In this document: positions 53,700 to 64,000 of the stretch, piece after piece
Numbering within the stretch: position 1 is the first letter of the stretch
Layout of the letters: every line of letters begins with the position of its first letter
DNA from: Paraspadella gotoi
Lineage: Eukaryota > Chaetognatha
DNA length: 64,000 bases
NCBI GenBank assembly: GCA_051294375.1
Contig: CM119264.1
Coordinates: forward strand, 8,282,873-8,346,872
Reading direction: 5' to 3'
The notes under the pieces: model-generated
What the model saw: only the letters and a program-made list of their open reading frames with translations
Database searches by the model: none
Told to the model about the DNA's origin: nothing
Position numbers and translations under genes: made by a program

Positions 53700-55230
53700 A
53701 GTGTTCTATGACAGGTCATAAAAGGTACGGAGAGTTCTATGACAGTTTCTTTGATATGCATATGAATTACCCTCAGTCTCTTGCTAAATATTAATGAGGT
53801 TCTTTCTCAAGATCTTTTGTTTGAACTGATTCTATACTCGTCACCATCTATCTTTTAAAAAGACCATTATTTAAATTTGAAATCTTTATTTTAAAACAAA
53901 AAACTTTAAAAACTTAATTATTAAAAAAACTAAAAAAAAAGCCCATTTTTAAAATTAAAATAAAAACTAAACAAAATTAAAAAATAAGGGCTGGACGAAC
54001 AATTTTTGCGCGCAAAATTTTCTTGGGTAAATATAACATGTAAAAAACAATTTGCAATATTCTTGGGTAAATATAACATGTAAAAAACAATTTTCAATAT
54101 TCTGGGTAAATATAACATGTAAAAAACATTTTTCAATATTCTCGAGTAGATAAAAACGTGTGTAATTTTTCAATATTCTTGCAGACATAATATGAGATGT
54201 AAAACATTATCTCGCAAGAATAATGAAAATTTAAAAAAATATTAAAACAGAAAACATAAAATTTTAGAGAAGAATGTGTCCGTGCGTCTCCACATGCTTT
54301 GATTAATTAAAAAATACAAACGCATAATAAAACAAAGAACATTCGAAAGAATTTGTTTCTATGCTCCTAAGAGCTTACAATAAATTATTACATATATACA
54401 TATACATTAAGACTTTAATAAGACCACAAAAATTAGAGAAATGTAATCTTGGGTCCCAACGCAACGCGTTGCTTATTTAGAGAAAATACGCAATAAAACA
54501 AAGAACATCTTGCTGACATTTAAGATAAGAAATTTTTTCTTGTGCTCTACCGGTATAATATACATATGATACATAATACATTTGCAATTAGATTAAATAT
54601 TATGTCATTTATGGTTATGGTTAGGGACGGTTAATAAATATAAAATATTTAATTCTAATTTGTAAATGTATTTTAAAATTGAGAAAAAACGAAGAGCAAT
54701 TGATTTCAGCAATACCGGAAAGAGGGAATAGGGAATGACATAATAAAGTAATATAGAGTAAGGTGTATTCAAAGCTCAATTCGAGAGGAAAAAAAATTTG
54801 GATATAACATAGATACAGACAAAAAAAAACGAAAGTACCCGTGGTAAATACTTGGCCAAGAAAGTAAATAAATATTACTCCACAAACAATTACAAGATGT
54901 TTTTAATTTGATGAAGTAATATTTTTCTACTTTCTTATTTTTCAAATTGTTTCAAATTGTTTGATATTGAACAACAGGTTAAAGCTTTCCAATTGATGGT
55001 AAAAATTTTTTTATTTATTTATTATAAACTAACAATTTAAACACAACGAATTGTATCCGTTTTAACTAATCAATTTTAATTCCCTTTTGTTAAATCATTC
55101 TAGAGAATTTATGTTTTGTTTTTTCGATTATCTATCTAAATGTCTGCAAATTTGCTAAATTTGTTTTTTATTTCTTGGATTAAATAATTGTTCGTTGAGT
55201 AATAAAAAACTTACTAAAATTATTCGTCCT
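53700..55230 (+). repeat. AT-rich module M, copy 3
   Basis: Same orientation as 17380-18800. Four units of the 38-40 bp repeat (GGGTAAATATAACATGTAAAAA) at 53995-54180. A segment of about 200 bp (54290-54500) has no counterpart in copy 1 and contains an internal repeat of CGCAATAAAACAAAGAACAT. Confidence 0.65.
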
Positions 55231-55239
55231 TGCTCCAGG

Positions 55240-55327
55240 GAAAAACATCTCGCGATCCTCCACCGCAATCCTCGATTATTTTTTGATTTGCGGTGGAGGA
55301 AATCTAATTCCTCCTGGAGAGATGGCT
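55240..55327 (-). other. Family Z 3' piece, truncated at a gap
   Basis: Only the CCTCCACCGCAA/TTGCGGTGGAGG hairpin and the CTCCTGGAG end remain before 25 N. The last 240 bp of module M then repeat at 55353-55600. Confidence 0.6.
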
Positions 55328-55604
55328 NNNNNNNNNNNNNNNNNNNNNNNNNTCCAATTGATGGTAAAATTTTTTATATTATTAATACTTAACTAATTAA
55401 ACACAACTGAATTTACGCGTTATTAAATCTCAAGTCAAATTTAATTCCCTTTGTTAAACATTCTAGATATTTTTATGTTTTGTTTTTTTTTTGAATCTAT
55501 TCTTAAATGTCTTGCAAATTTGCTAAATTTTGTTTTTATTTCTTGGATTATTAAATATGTCTTGAGTTCTTAGTAAATAGAAACTAACTAAAATATTCGT
55601 CTTC

Positions 55605-56045
55605 CTTCTCCAGGGAAAGACATCGCGATCCTCCCCGCAACCTCCGAGTTATTTTTTGATTTGCGGTGGAGGAAATCTAATTCCTCCTGGAGAGATTGTT
55701 CGTTTTTTCAAAGTATTTCCAGTTTTTTCCGATTTTTTTTGTCTAGTTCATTTTTTTATTTCTTTGTTTACGAGAGATTTCATGTTCCCGTCTCGCCCTA
55801 GCAGATTTGGGAGAGTTGTAGACGCAGTAATGTTCCCGTTACTGCGTCAACGTCTTTCGATACAGATCCAACCGGGTTACCGGTTGGATCTGCGGGCCTT
55901 GCTGCTCTGACAAAAGGGGCTCCAGCCCCCTTTGCCGTTTGCGTGTTCGTTGCCGCTTGCGGCCGCCAATTTGTTCCAATCGGCGGTCGCGGCGGCGTGG
56001 CAATCGATTGCGCGCCAACCGTTTGGATAAATGACCTCGGCGTCT
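55605..56045 (-). other. Family Z copy j
   Basis: Minus strand, joined to module M at the CTCCAGGGAAAGACATCGCGATCC junction, so it lacks the last three hairpins. Stems: GACGCAGTAATG/CGTTACTGCGTC at 55821-55848 (one GU pair) and AGATCCAACCGG/CCGGTTGGATCT at 55864-55891. The coiled-coil frame (ELEKKSEKLEYFEK type) is well conserved in the joined copies. Confidence 0.65.
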
Positions 56046-56069
56046 ACCCGGTATATATACATTAGACCT

Positions 56070-58112
56070 TGCCATATATGAAAAGTTTTTTTGAAACAAA
56101 AAACGAGTATTGATGTAAAAGGTGCCCATACAATCATATGAATTTTTTGAACATTTTTTTTCAAAAAAAAATTTACAGTAAATGTGCCACTGAAAAAAAT
56201 GAAAAAAAAATGGTAAAAAATGGACTTTTTGCTAAATTATCCTTAAAAGCTTATTGCGCGAGGAAAAAAACTATCTTGTAGAGTGGAAAAAAATTGACTA
56301 TGTTACAACAACCTCGCATTATAAATTAAGTTAGTTTTTTACTAAGGAAAATTTTTTTTAAAACCTATTTGTTTTGGTCAATTTTTGATAAATTTTTTAA
56401 AAAATGATATTTTTAACAATGTTCATGAAATATTTTGTAAAAAAAATTATGGCGAATTGAATAAAGAAATAATTGCCTTTGTTTTGCTGAAAGAATTTTT
56501 AAAAAAGGATTATTCGGTTAAAAAGTTATAATTTTTTAAATTTTAAAAAAAAATCACTTTTCTTAATATTATTTTTATTTAATAGGTTTGAACTAGGCTA
56601 AAGGGAAAAAGGAATGCACTTTTTTCAGAGTAAATAAAAAATAGTAATTCTGATTTGGACAATGGTAACTTTAATATTTTTGTCTCACCAGGTCATTAAA
56701 GTTTTTTTTAAATTTTTTATCATTTTATAATGGAATTAATGACTTTTAAATAAGGTAGTTTTTTTCTTTTTTTTCATATAAAAGAAAAAGAAAAATTGAC
56801 AAAAGCGATTAAATGATTAAAATTGTAAATAATGAGACAAAAAAAGCAACTGAGAGAAGAGTTGCTTGCTGCTTACGATCGAGAAAAAAAAAAGTCATCA
56901 TCTAGTGCCAAAGAAAAAAAACTAGTTATCTATTTTTTTCATAAATTACCTTTCGTCAAGCTAGTTCTCCAGAACTGAGTTGATTATAATTTGTGTTAAA
57001 TATATTGCTTAATCAAAAGTTGTAAAAGACTGTGAAAATTATTAAGCTTGCTTGATAAATTTAAGAATAGATTCCCCCGACTTGTTGATAAAATTCATCA
57101 AACTATGAAATGAATAAAATCAAAGATGAATTAAAAATTAATATTTAAAACTAAATCACTATTTACAATAGACTTAATTATTAACTATAAATCATGAAAT
57201 AGATAACAAAAAAAATAGAATAACTAGTTTTCTTTCTTTGGCACTAAACTTTTTTTCTCGACCGGCAAGCAGCAAGCAACTCTTTTCTCAGTTTTTTTAA
57301 CTTTCATTAAATTTACTCTTTTTGTCTCAATTTTATCAATTTTTAAATCATTTAATCACTTTTTGTCAATTTTTCTTTTTCTTTTATATAGAAAAAAAAG
57401 AAAAAACTACCTTATTTTAAAAGTCATAATTCCATTATAAAATGATAAAATTTAAAAAAAAAACTTTAATGACCTGGTGAGACAAAATATTAAAGTTACC
57501 CATTGTCAATCAGAATTTACTATTTTTTTTTATTTACTCTGAAAAAAGTGCATTCCCTTTTTCCCTTTAGCTTAGTTCAAACCTATTAAATAAAAATAAT
57601 TATTAAGAAAAGTGATTTTTTTTAATTTAAAAAAAAATTATAACTCTTTTAACCGATATCCTTTTTTAAAAAATTCTTTCAGCAAAACAAAGGGAATTAT
57701 TTCTTTATTCAATTCGCCATAATTTTTTTTACAAAATATTTCACGAACATTGTTAAAATATCATTTTTTAAAATTTTTATCAAAAAATTTGACCAAAACA
57801 TTAGGTTTATAAAAAAAAATATTCCGTTAGTAAAAAACTAACTTAATTTATAATGCGAGGTATGTACATAGTCAATTTTTTTCACTCTACAAGATAGTTT
57901 GGGTTTCGTCCCTCTAGCAATAAAGCTTTAAAGATATTTGAAAAAAGTCCATTTTTTACCATTTTTTTTCATTTTTTTCAAAGTTGGCAGCATTTACTGT
58001 AAATTTTTTTTCGAAAAAAAATGTTTCAAAAATTTCATATGATGTATGGGCACCTTTTACACAATACTCGTTTTTTGATTTCAAACTTTTCATATATGGC
58101 AAGGTCTAAATT
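56070..58112. mobile_element. 2 kb foldback element, copy 1 (possible TA-target MITE-like)
   Basis: Starts TAGACCTTGCCATATATGAA and ends with its reverse complement. The two arms (about 56070-56945 and about 57215-58112) are imperfect inverted repeats of each other over most of 0.9 kb, leaving an unpaired centre of about 270 bp. The ends fit a TA target duplication, as with Tc1/mariner-type elements. No ORF longer than a few dozen codons. It is inserted at the Z-to-M boundary. Confidence 0.7.
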
Positions 58113-58795
58113 ACATATATACATATACATTTGCCAATTAGGAATTAAATATATATATTTATGGTTATGGTTTAGTGGTGACGGTTAATATAATATAAAA
58201 CTATTTAATCTAAATGTAAGATGTATGATTTAAAATTGAGAAGAAAACGAAGAGCAATTGTTTCAGCAATACGGAAAGAGGGAATAGGGAATGACATAAT
58301 AATAATATAAGTAATGGTGGTATTCAAAGCTCTAATGTTCGAGAGGAAAAAAATTTGGATATAACATGATACCAAAAAAAAAAACGAAAGTACCTCGTGG
58401 TAAATACTTGGCCAAGAAAGTAAATAATATTACTCGAACAATTACAAGATGTTATTAATTTGATGAAGTAATATTTTTCTTACTTTCTTATTTTTCAAAA
58501 TTGTTTCATAATTGTTTGATATTGAACAACAGGTTAAAGCTTTCCAATTGATGGTAAAAATTTTTTTTTATTTATTTATTAAACTAATTTAAACACAATG
58601 AATTCTGTTTCCCGTTTTAATCTAATCATTTTTAATTCCCTTTTGTTTAAAATCATTCTAGAGATTTTATGTTTTTTTTTTTTTGATTACTATCTTAAAT
58701 GTTCTGCAAATTTGCTAAATTTGTTTTTTATTCTTGGATAAATATAGTTTCTTGAGTAAATAGAAAAACTAACTAAAATAGTTTCGTCCTTCTCC
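58113..58795 (+). repeat. AT-rich module M, 3' part
   Basis: Matches 54570-55230 and 61560-62270 with indels; no gene. Confidence 0.6.
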
Positions 58796-59463
58796 AGGGG
58801 AAAGACATCGCGATCCTCACACCGGCAATCCATTCGATTATTTTTGATTTGCGGTGGAGGAAATCTAATTTCCTCCTGGAGAGATTGTTCTGTTTTTCAA
58901 AGTATTCCAGTTTTTCCGATTTTTTTTCTAGTTCATTTTTTTAATTTTCTTTGTTTACGAGAAGATTCATTTGTTCCCGTCTCGCCGTAGCGAGTCATTT
59001 GAGTGTCTTGTTGTTGTTGTTGTGTTTCTTGGGACCGGATATGGCGTTTCTGTTGTTTTTCTTGGGACTGCTGGAGACTTTTCCCTATATGCAGATATTA
59101 AAATAGTCTTTTTTTTTTATTTTTTGGCTAGTTCCTCTTTCAACTTTTGATTTTCTTGGCGTAGGTTCAATTGTTTGCGTCTCGCCGTAACGAGTTGAAG
59201 ACGCAGTAATGTATCCATTACTGCGTCAAGGTCTTTCAATATAGATCCAACCGGGTTATCGGTTGGATCTGCGGCCCTTGGCTGCGGTCTGACAAAAGGG
59301 GCTCCAGCCCCCTTTGCCGTTTCTTTATTCGCCGCCGCTTGCGACCGCCAACTTGTTGCAATCGGCGGCGCCGGCGACCGCCAACTTGTTATGGTCGATG
59401 GTGAAAATACGCATAAAAAACAAAACATTTGTGACGATTTAAGATAAGAAATTTTTTCTGTGC
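58796..59463 (-). other. Family Z copy k, with an inserted exon piece
   Basis: GACGCAGTAATG/CATTACTGCGTC stem at 59205-59232, perfect with a T-A pair where copy e has C-G. The longest coiled-coil frame of the family ends here (LRQENQKLKEELAKK on the minus strand, 59117-59260). Between about 58995 and 59105 lies a minus-strand piece of exon 4 and its upstream intron of the secreted Asn/Thr-rich gene. Confidence 0.6.
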
Positions 59464-59512
59464 NNNNNNNNNNNNNNNNNNNNNNNNNTCTACCCGGTAT
59501 ATATACATTAGA

Positions 59513-61555
59513 CCTTGCCATATATGAAAAGTTTTTTTGAAACAAAAAACGAGTATTGATGTAAAAGGTGCCCATACAATCATATGAATTTTTTGAACAT
59601 TTTTTTTCAAAAAAAAATTTACAGTAAATGTGCCACTGAAAAAAATGAAAAAAAAATGGTAAAAAATGGACTTTTTGCTAAATTATCCTTAAAAGCTTAT
59701 TGCGCGAGGAAAAAAACTATCTTGTAGAGTGGAAAAAAATTGACTATGTTACAACAACCTCGCATTATAAATTAAGTTAGTTTTTTACTAAGGAAAATTT
59801 TTTTTAAAACCTATTTGTTTTGGTCAATTTTTGATAAATTTTTTAAAAAATGATATTTTTAACAATGTTCATGAAATATTTTGTAAAAAAAATTATGGCG
59901 AATTGAATAAAGAAATAATTGCCTTTGTTTTGCTGAAAGAATTTTTAAAAAAGGATTATTCGGTTAAAAAGTTATAATTTTTTAAATTTTAAAAAAAAAT
60001 CACTTTTCTTAATATTATTTTTATTTAATAGGTTTGAACTAGGCTAAAGGGAAAAAGGAATGCACTTTTTTCAGAGTAAATAAAAAATAGTAATTCTGAT
60101 TTGGACAATGGTAACTTTAATATTTTTGTCTCACCAGGTCATTAAAGTTTTTTTTAAATTTTTTATCATTTTATAATGGAATTAATGACTTTTAAATAAG
60201 GTAGTTTTTTTCTTTTTTTTCATATAAAAGAAAAAGAAAAATTGACAAAAGCGATTAAATGATTAAAATTGTAAATAATGAGACAAAAAAAGCAACTGAG
60301 AGAAGAGTTGCTTGCTGCTTACGATCGAGAAAAAAAAAAGTCATCATCTAGTGCCAAAGAAAAAAAACTAGTTATCTATTTTTTTCATAAATTACCTTTC
60401 GTCAAGCTAGTTCTCCAGAACTGAGTTGATTATAATTTGTGTTAAATATATTGCTTAATCAAAAGTTGTAAAAGACTGTGAAAATTATTAAGCTTGCTTG
60501 ATAAATTTAAGAATAGATTCCCCCGACTTGTTGATAAAATTCATCAAACTATGAAATGAATAAAATCAAAGATGAATTAAAAATTAATATTTAAAACTAA
60601 ATCACTATTTACAATAGACTTAATTATTAACTATAAATCATGAAATAGATAACAAAAAAAATAGAATAACTAGTTTTCTTTCTTTGGCACTAAACTTTTT
60701 TTCTCGACCGGCAAGCAGCAAGCAACTCTTTTCTCAGTTTTTTTAACTTTCATTAAATTTACTCTTTTTGTCTCAATTTTATCAATTTTTAAATCATTTA
60801 ATCACTTTTTGTCAATTTTTCTTTTTCTTTTATATAGAAAAAAAAGAAAAAACTACCTTATTTTAAAAGTCATAATTCCATTATAAAATGATAAAATTTA
60901 AAAAAAAAACTTTAATGACCTGGTGAGACAAAATATTAAAGTTACCCATTGTCAATCAGAATTTACTATTTTTTTTTATTTACTCTGAAAAAAGTGCATT
61001 CCCTTTTTCCCTTTAGCTTAGTTCAAACCTATTAAATAAAAATAATTATTAAGAAAAGTGATTTTTTTTAATTTAAAAAAAAATTATAACTCTTTTAACC
61101 GATATCCTTTTTTAAAAAATTCTTTCAGCAAAACAAAGGGAATTATTTCTTTATTCAATTCGCCATAATTTTTTTTACAAAATATTTCACGAACATTGTT
61201 AAAATATCATTTTTTAAAATTTTTATCAAAAAATTTGACCAAAACATTAGGTTTATAAAAAAAAATATTCCGTTAGTAAAAAACTAACTTAATTTATAAT
61301 GCGAGGTATGTACATAGTCAATTTTTTTCACTCTACAAGATAGTTTGGGTTTCGTCCCTCTAGCAATAAAGCTTTAAAGATATTTGAAAAAAGTCCATTT
61401 TTTACCATTTTTTTTCATTTTTTTCAAAGTTGGCAGCATTTACTGTAAATTTTTTTTCGAAAAAAAATGTTTCAAAAATTTCATATGATGTATGGGCACC
61501 TTTTACACAATACTCGTTTTTTGATTTCAAACTTTTCATATATGGCAAGGTCTAA
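59513..61555. mobile_element. 2 kb foldback element, copy 2
   Basis: Appears base-for-base the same as copy 1 on inspection, including about 20 bp of both flanks (TCTACCCGGTATATATACAT on the left). Its left flank begins right after a 25 N gap. Identity of this degree inside indel-rich surroundings suggests that one sequence was placed twice in the assembly. Confidence 0.7.
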
Positions 61556-62274
61556 ATTACATATATACATATACATTTGCCAATTAGGATTAAATATTAT
61601 TATATTTATGGTTATGGTTTTAGTGGTGACGGTTAATATAATATAAAATATTTAATCTAAATGTAAGAATGTATATTTAAAATTGAGAACGAAAACGAAG
61701 GACAATTGTTTCAGCAATACGCGAAAGGAGGGAATAGGGAATGGACAATTACAGTAATAATATAAAGTAATGGTGGTATTCAAAGCTCAATATTCGAGAT
61801 GGAAAAAAATTTGGATATAACATGATACCAAAAAAAAAACGAAACAGTACCTCGTGGTAAATACTTGGGCCAAGAAAGTAAATAAATATTACTCCAACAT
61901 ATTACAACGTATGTTATTAATTGATGACAGTAATATTTTTCTTACTTCGTTATTTTTCATATAATGTTCATATATTGTTTGATTATTGAACAACAGGTTA
62001 AAAGCTTTCCAAATTGATGGTAAAAATTTTTTATTTATTTATTAAACTTAGATTTAAACGACAATGAATCTGTATTCCCGTTTAATCGTAATCCACTTTT
62101 AATTCTCGCCTTTTGTTAGAAATCTTCTAGAAATTTATGTTTTTTTTTTTTTGGATTATGCTTATGGGCTTAAATGTTTCTGCAAATTGCTAAATTTGTT
62201 TTTTATTCTTGGGATAATGATAAGTTCTTTGAGTAAATAGAATAAACAACTAAATATTCGTTCCTTAACTCCAG
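61556..62274 (+). repeat. AT-rich module M, 3' part, further copy
   Basis: Matches 58113-58795 with many single-base insertions. Confidence 0.6.
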
Positions 62275-62830
62275 GGGAAGGACACTCGCGATCCTCCACC
62301 CCCCCCCTCCCCCCCCCCCCCCCCACCGGCCCCACCAACCCCCTCCCCCCCCCCCTGCCCCCCCCCGAATTCGATTATATTTTGAATTTGCGGTGGAGGA
62401 AATCTAATTCCTGCCTGGAGGAGATTGTTCTGTTTTTCAAAGTATTCAGTTTTTCCGATTTTTTTTCTAAGTTCATTTTTTAAGTTTTCATTGTTCTACG
62501 GAGAAGATTCATTTGTTCCCGTCTCGCGTAGCGAGTCTTGTATGACGCAGTAATGTTCCGTTACTGCGATCAACGTCTTTCGATACAGATCCAACCGGAG
62601 TTACCGGTTGGATCTGCGGGCCTTGCTGCTCTGACAAAAGGGGCTCCAGCCCCCTTTTGCCGTTTGCGTGGTTCGTTGCCGCTTTCGCCGCCAATTTGTT
62701 CCATCGGCAGGGTCGCTGGGCGTGCGATGGCAATCTGAGTCTGCACGCACAACCGTTCTGGATAATATTGACCCTCGGCGGCCGCCTAGCTTGTGTGGTT
62801 GCGAGCGGTGCGCCGTCCGGTCGTCGTCGA
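62275..62830 (-). other. Family Z copy l
   Basis: Contains GACGCAGTAATG..TTACTGCG and ATCCAACCGG/CCGGTTGGAT stems near 62544-62615. A run of almost pure C (62297-62366) replaces part of the CCTCCACC hairpin and looks like a sequencing artefact. Confidence 0.6.
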
Positions 62831-63074
62831 TGTTTTGGTCTTCTTGACATATGTCTTTAAATGTTGCATATAAACATCTCGCATGTCAAGTATCTCGCCA
62901 CAAGCAAACGATGGTATGATGTTCCTTCATGTTTGCTTATAGTTTCTGATTAGGGAAAAAAGATTCCGAAATTTATTAAAGGAGTAGGATTAGATTTCGG
63001 AATAGTACTTAACAATAAAATAAAATAGTGCTCGTAGTACCACAAACTTATGAGGTTCGTTATTCATAAGACTT

Positions 63075-63325
63075 TTTCTATATGGCCAGAAATGTCAGAA
63101 GATCTACTACGGTCTTACAACGATTGAATTGCGTAGAGTTTAACAACGCTAAATGAATGAATTTTTAATTTGAGGCATATGCGAAGGACTCACTTGCGTG
63201 CATGCAAATGATAATTTAAAGTATTTGTTTTAAATTGCGAATTATTGAAAAAACAATACCTTGTTTCCTTCTAAAATGGGTGTCAGCAATTTCATTAATA
63301 AATTTGCACAATTATAATTTCAAAT
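63075..63325 (-). pseudogene. Gene X remnant
   Basis: GAAGATCTACTAC and GGTGTCAGCAATTTC segments match gene X at 45790 and 45955; heavily altered. It joins module M at about 63330. Confidence 0.45.
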
Positions 63326-63329
63326 TCGA

Positions 63330-63514
63330 AATACGGAAAGAGGGAATAGGGAATGACATAATAAATAATATAAGTAATGGTGGTATTCAAAGCTCAATTT
63401 CGAGAGGAAAAAAATTTGGATATAACATGATACCAAAAAAAAAAACGAAAGTACCTCGTGGTAAATACTTGGCCAAGAAAGTAAATAAATATTACTCCAA
63501 CAATTACAAGATGT
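63330..63514 (+). repeat. AT-rich module M piece before a gap
   Basis: Matches 58270-58450; followed by 290 N. Confidence 0.6.
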
Positions 63515-63851
63515 NNNNNNNNNNNNNNNNNNNNNNNNNNNNNNNNNNNNNNNNNNNNNNNNNNNNNNNNNNNNNNNNNNNNNNNNNNNNNNNNNNNNNN
63601 NNNNNNNNNNNNNNNNNNNNNNNNNNNNNNNNNNNNNNNNNNNNNNNNNNNNNNNNNNNNNNNNNNNNNNNNNNNNNNNNNNNNNNNNNNNNNNNNNNNN
63701 NNNNNNNNNNNNNNNNNNNNNNNNNNNNNNNNNNNNNNNNNNNNNNNNNNNNNNNNNNNNNNNNNNNNNNNNNNNNNNNNNNNNNNNNNNNNNNNNNNNN
63801 NNNNAAATAATTGTCTTGAGTAAATAGAAAAACTAACTAAAATATTCGTCC

Positions 63852-64000
63852 TTCTCCAGGGGAAAGACATCGCGATCCTCCACCGCAATCTCGATTATTT
63901 TTGATTTGCGGTGGAGGAAATCTAATTCCTCCTGGAGAGATTGTTCATGTTTTTCAAAGTATTCCAGTTTTTCCGATTTTTTTTCTAGTTCATTTTTTTA
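63852..64000 (-). other. Family Z copy m, cut by the window end
   Basis: CCTCCACCGCAA/TTGCGGTGGAGG hairpin and the ELEKKSEKLEYFEK coiled-coil frame on the minus strand; joined to module M at CTCCAGGGGAAAGACATCGC. Confidence 0.65.

Overview
The window looks like invertebrate (probably arthropod-like) nuclear DNA. It is AT-rich, has short 65-100 bp GT-AG introns, many simple repeats and at least 16 runs of N, mostly exactly 25 or 100 long. That pattern indicates a scaffold stitched from noisy long-read contigs. No tRNA, rRNA, bacterial operon or CRISPR array was seen. Two recognisable host-type genes lie at the left: the 5' exons of the ciliary gene IQCA1/DRC11 (minus strand, 5.5-6.8 kb) and a multi-exon ankyrin-repeat gene (plus strand, 8.5-11.07 kb) carrying several lesions.

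Almost everything else is repeated. A roughly 5 kb block (1-5490) recurs at 11664-16510, and part of it recurs inverted at 38640-40130. Its right part holds a five-exon gene for a secreted Asn/Thr-rich protein. From about 17.4 to 31.6 kb there is a large imperfect inverted repeat. Each arm carries an AT-rich module, a five-exon acidic membrane-protein gene (here 'gene D'), a piece of a viral-type DNA polymerase, and two copies of a hairpin-dense element (here 'family Z').

The third component is a broken-up Polinton/Maverick- or adintovirus-like endogenous virus. It includes a protein-primed family B DNA polymerase (34.4-37.5 kb, with three apparent spliceosomal introns), pieces of that polymerase at 17.1, 20.3-21.3, 27.0-27.85, 48.0 and 52.8 kb, a major-capsid-like fragment at 23.9-24.3 and 37.8-38.07 kb, and an intact 203-codon ORF with a possible tandem PC4-like fold just upstream of the polymerase. 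Around 41.8-53.7 kb a block of small genes is repeated in tandem about three times. On one strand it carries Z, Y, X and U; on the other W, V, a PxDLS-motif protein and the polymerase N-terminus. I infer these are accessory genes of the same virus because they adjoin the polymerase and travel with it. No integrase, packaging ATPase, protease or penton gene was recognised.

The right end (53.7-64 kb) alternates the AT-rich module with family Z copies and with two apparently identical 2 kb foldback elements whose flanks also match. The most distinctive object is family Z. It has at least 12 copies, each with a TATA-like box and a run of roughly ten nearly perfect short inverted repeats inside about 0.8 kb, overlapping a conserved coiled-coil reading frame. 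At one hairpin, two base pairs change in a compensatory way between copies. Small indels are so common, especially at 48.6-53.7 kb, that many frameshifts are probably assembly errors rather than biology.
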